Positions 61,641-64,000 of a stretch of DNA of 64,000 bases are shown here, piece after piece. The notes under the pieces were generated by a model that was not told the DNA's origin, ran no database searches, and saw only the letters and a program-made list of their open reading frames with translations. This DNA is from Noviluteimonas lactosilytica. GTDB taxonomy: Bacteria; Pseudomonadota; Gammaproteobacteria; Xanthomonadales; Xanthomonadaceae. The position numbers were made by a program, and so were the translations under genes. Position 1 is the stretch's first letter; each line of letters begins with the position of its first letter. The stretch lies in assembly GCF_020866925.1 (NCBI RefSeq), contig NZ_JAJGAK010000002.1:248001-312000 (forward strand), in the 5' to 3' direction.

Positions 61641-61745
61641 GGGAAACGGGAAACACGGGAAACGGGAGGTTATGGCCCCTTCGGCCGACGGGCTTGCGAG
61701 CCGAAGCGCCGGTCGAACTCCCGTTTCCCGAGTTTCCCGTTTCCC
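61641..61745. repeat. Extragenic GGGAAAC palindrome, copy 5
   Basis: The shortest copy (105 bp). The arms are GGGAAACGGGAAAC, a 1-2 nt spacer, GGGAAACGGGAG and the matching complement. The inner stem is CTTCGGC...GCCGAAG. Unlike the others it lies between two genes of the same orientation (upstream of dcd, downstream of mrp). Confidence 0.88.
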
Positions 61746-61752
61746 TGTCGCG

Positions 61753-62823
61753 CTAGAGCAGCTGCGCCCCCAAACTCACCCGCGCCTTCGGCCGGCGGGC
61801 CAGTTCCGCGGCCATGCGGCGCGCGGTCGCGCGGTAGGCAACGGCGACCGCCGACTCCGGGGCCGAGACCACGAACGGCGTGCCGGCATCGCCCTGTTCG
61901 CGGATGCCGATGTCCAGCGGCAGCGAGCCGAGCAGCGGCACGTGGTATTGCGCGGCGATGCGTTCGCCGCCGCCGTGGCCGAACAGGTGTTCGACGTGCC
62001 CGCAGTTGCTGCACACGTGCACGGCCATGTTCTCGACCAGGCCCAGCACGGGCACGTTGACCTTTTCGAACATGCGCAGCGCCTTGCGCGCATCGAGCGT
62101 GGCCACGTCCTGCGGCGTCGTCACCACCACGGCGCCGGCGACGGGGATCTTCTGTGCGAGCGTGAGCTGGATGTCGCCGGTGCCCGGCGGCAGGTCGACG
62201 ATCAGGTAATCGAGTTGTCCGTCGCTGCCCCACAGCGTCTGTTCGAGCAACTGCGTGAGCGCGGAGGTCGCCATCGGGCCGCGCCAGATCATCGGCGTGT
62301 CCTGCTCGACCATCAGGCCGATCGACATCGCGTCGATGCCGTGCGCGCGCATCGGTTCGATCGCCTTGCCGTCGGGGCTGTCGGGCCGGCCCGCGAGGCC
62401 GAGCATGGTCGGGATGCTCGGGCCGTAGACGTCGGCGTCGAGCACGCCCACGCGCGCGCCCTCGCCCGCCAATGCGAGCGCGAGGTTCACCGCGGTGGTC
62501 GACTTGCCGACGCCGCCCTTGCCCGAGCCCACCGCGATGACGTTGCGGATGCGCGGCAGCGGCACGAGTTCGCCCTGCGGCGCATGCGCGTCGATGCGGT
62601 GCTGCAGCTCCAGGCTCGCCAGTTGCAGGCCTTCGTCGGCGACCGCCTGCACGACCTGCGCCTGCAGCGCGTCGCGCCAACTCGCCGCCGGATACCCCAG
62701 CGTGATCGCGACCGCGGCATGGCCGTCGGCCGCTGCGGCGCGGATTCGTGCGCCGGTTTCGGCGAGCGAGAGGCCCGCCGCGGGGTCGCGGAGGGCGGCG
62801 ATGCGGGATTCGAGCGGCGTCAT
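61753..62823 (-). CDS. apbC: Iron-sulfur cluster carrier protein ApbC/Mrp
   Basis: A 356-residue P-loop ATPase that carries Fe-S clusters. An N-terminal MIP18/DUF59-like domain (about 1-85) is followed by the deviant Walker [10 protein letters not shown] at 101-109, the [10 protein letters not shown] loop, and the bridging CxxC in [17 protein letters not shown] at 62821-62823. It is divergent from the DUF2147 gene; metG is close by, as in E. coli. Confidence 0.95.
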   Translation of the reverse strand: MTPLESRIAALRDPAAGLSLAETGARIRAAAADGHAAVAITLGYPAASWRDALQAQVVQAVADEGLQLASLELQHRIDAHAPQGELVPLPRIRNVIAVGSGKGGVGKSTTAVNLALALAGEGARVGVLDADVYGPSIPTMLGLAGRPDSPDGKAIEPMRAHGIDAMSIGLMVEQDTPMIWRGPMATSALTQLLEQTLWGSDGQLDYLIVDLPPGTGDIQLTLAQKIPVAGAVVVTTPQDVATLDARKALRMFEKVNVPVLGLVENMAVHVCSNCGHVEHLFGHGGGERIAAQYHVPLLGSLPLDIGIREQGDAGTPFVVSAPESAVAVAYRATARRMAAELARRPKARVSLGAQLL

Positions 62824-62862
62824 GTCGTCAACTACATGTCGGACAGGTAAAGGAAGCGCGAT

Positions 62863-62868
62863 ATTGTA
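62863..62868 (-). promoter_or_regulatory. Possible -10 box for apbC
   Basis: TACAAT on the minus strand, 40 nt upstream of the ATG, without an evident -35. In the same divergent gap, TATAAG at 62904 on the plus strand could serve the DUF2147 gene. Confidence 0.3.
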
Positions 62869-62961
62869 GTCGCGCTGCGCATTCCGTACGCCGCCGGATG
62901 CGGTATAAGAGCGGCGTTCGTCCCGCGAACGAGGACGACCACAGATCCCTGGGAGGGGACC

Positions 62962-63405
62962 ATGCGCACCAATTTCTTCGCCACCCTGCTGGCGTTGCCG
63001 CTGCTCGCCGCCGTGTTCGCGGCCTCGGCCCAGTCGCCGGATCCGGTCATCGGCAAGTGGAAGACCTTCGACGACGAGACCGGCAAGGCGATGTCGATCA
63101 CCGAGGTCTACCGCACCAAGAACGGCGGGATCGCCGCCAAGGTCGTCGAGACGCTGAACACCCCGAACGCCACCTGCGACAAGTGCGACGGCAAGGACAA
63201 GGGCAAGCCGATCCAGGGCATGCTCGTGTTCTGGGACGTGAAGCAGGACGAAGGCACGTGGGGCGGCGGCAAGGGCTTCAAGCCCTCGACCGGCGACAGC
63301 TTCAAGGTCAAGAGCGTCAAGGCCAGCGCCGACGGCAAGCACCTCGAGATCACCGGCTGCAAGCTGATGTTCTGCCGCACGGGCAAGTGGGAACGCGTCG
63401 AGTAA
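62962..63405 (+). CDS. DUF2147-type secreted protein
   Basis: A 147-residue protein with a signal peptide (cleavage after ASA-Q at about 23). The mature part matches DUF2147: PDPVIGKWKTFDDETGKAMSITEVYRTKNG, CDKCDGKDKGKPIQGMLVFWDV and GDSFKVKSVKASADGKHLEITGC. Two Cys pairs (CDKC, and Cys-Cys at the C-terminus) suggest disulfides. A periplasmic lipocalin-like fold is likely; function unknown. GGGAGG precedes the ATG. Confidence 0.88.
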   Translation: MRTNFFATLLALPLLAAVFAASAQSPDPVIGKWKTFDDETGKAMSITEVYRTKNGGIAAKVVETLNTPNATCDKCDGKDKGKPIQGMLVFWDVKQDEGTWGGGKGFKPSTGDSFKVKSVKASADGKHLEITGCKLMFCRTGKWERVE

Positions 63406-63423
63406 AGCGCGAAGAGCAAGAAC

Positions 63424-63473
63424 AGGGGTCAGAGCACATTTTCCGGCAACGCCGGGAAACATGCTCCGACCCC
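63424..63473. repeat. REP palindrome, diverged solo copy
   Basis: GGGGTCAGAGCACATTTTCC and its imperfect complement (ATGCTCCGACCCC) around a CGGCAACGCCG hairpin. It is the loosest copy of the family, 18 bp after the DUF2147 stop. Confidence 0.75.
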
Positions 63474-63479
63474 ACGCGA

Positions 63480-63505
63480 AAGCCCGGCGAAAGCCGGGCT
63501 TTTTC
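63480..63505 (+). terminator. Rho-independent terminator after the DUF2147 gene
   Basis: The hairpin AGCCCGGCGAAAGCCGGGCT (63481-63500) is followed by TTTTT and CG. It separates the DUF2147 transcript from metG. Confidence 0.85.
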
Positions 63506-63547
63506 GTGGCCGTGCCATAATCGCCGGCCCCTTCGAACGCACGCGCC

Positions 63548-64000
63548 ATGCCACGTCACGTCGCCGTTTCCTGCGCCCTGCCCTACGCCAACGGTCCCCT
63601 GCACCTCGGCCACCTGGTGGGCTACGTCCAGGGTGACATCTGGGTGCGCGCGCGGCGCATGGCCGGCGACGCCGTGCGCTTCGTCTGCGCCGACGACACC
63701 CACGGCACGCCGATCATGCTCGCCGCCGAAAAGGCGGGCATGACGCCGGAGACCTACATCGCGGGCATTCAGGCGCAGCACGAACGCGACTTCGCCGACT
63801 TCCACGTCGCCTTCGACCACTACGACTCGACGAACTCGCAGGCCAACCGCGCGCTCACCGAAGCGATCTACGCGCGCCTTGACGCGACGGGCCACATCGC
63901 GCGCCGCTCGGTCGCGCAGTTCTACGATCCGGCGAAGGGCATGTTCCTTCCCGACCGCTACATCAAGGGCATCTGCCCGAATTGCGGAACGCCCGACCAG
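63548..64000 (+). CDS. metG: Methionine-tRNA ligase (5' part, truncated by window end)
   Basis: The first 151 codons of a class I aminoacyl-tRNA synthetase charging both initiator and elongator tRNA-Met. The HIGH-type motif is HLGH at 19-22 (LPYANGPLHLGHLVGYVQ), followed by FVCADDTHGTPIMLAAEKAG. The zinc-knuckle CPNCG of the connective domain is just reached at the edge. The reading frame is open to the last base. It sits divergently 724 bp from apbC, the usual neighbour. Confidence 0.96.
   Translation, partial: MPRHVAVSCALPYANGPLHLGHLVGYVQGDIWVRARRMAGDAVRFVCADDTHGTPIMLAAEKAGMTPETYIAGIQAQHERDFADFHVAFDHYDSTNSQANRALTEAIYARLDATGHIARRSVAQFYDPAKGMFLPDRYIKGICPNCGTPDQ

Overview
This 64 kb window is GC-rich chromosomal DNA from a gammaproteobacterium of the Xanthomonadaceae/Lysobacteraceae type; a Lysobacter-like genome fits best. 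That placement is inferred from gene order (tpiA-secG-tRNA-Leu-nuoABCDEFGHIJKLMN; truA-trpF-trpB-trpA-accD), codon use and protein style, not from a database search. Most of the window is core housekeeping DNA, almost gap-free, with many 4-nt ATGA/GTGA stop-start overlaps. No prophage, CRISPR array, rRNA or large secretion or biosynthetic cluster is visible.

Layout. 0-5 kb: a YbhN-type membrane protein and a very large orphan hybrid histidine kinase. 5.2-14 kb (minus strand): the transcription/translation operon rimP-nusA-infB-rbfA-truB-rpsO-pnp. 14-18.5 kb: an accessory patch holding two uncharacterised proteins, a PQQ-type sugar dehydrogenase, and a 1.16 kb mini-island bounded by an 18-bp repeat of the tRNA-fMet 3' end. 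In E. coli this tRNA sits directly upstream of rimP, so the patch interrupts an ancient linkage. 18.6-33.4 kb (minus): the complete 14-gene respiratory complex I operon, then tRNA-Leu(GAG), secG and tpiA. 35-48 kb: a methyltransferase, a 2-oxoglutarate oxygenase, glmM, accD, trpA, DUF3144, trpB, trpF, truA, fimV, asd, aroC and prmB. 48-64 kb: a SCO-type copper chaperone, psd, a REP-associated tyrosine transposase, a lytic transglycosylase, a HerA-like ATPase, a lipoprotein/membrane-protein pair, a rhomboid protease, greB, rimO, a dienelactone hydrolase, a HIT protein, dcd, mrp/apbC, a DUF2147 protein and the 5' part of metG.

The most distinctive content is non-coding. First, five copies of a 105-163 bp extragenic palindrome, with arms built from GGGAAACGGGAAAC units around variable inner hairpins, lie in intergenic gaps, four of them between convergent genes. 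Second, a REP family (core GGGGTCAGAGCAC) flanks the transposase gene as 18-bp inverted repeats and recurs at two solo sites. Third, the tRNA-fMet 3' end is duplicated around the small two-gene island. These are the best candidates for undescribed biology here; the genes themselves are largely conventional.
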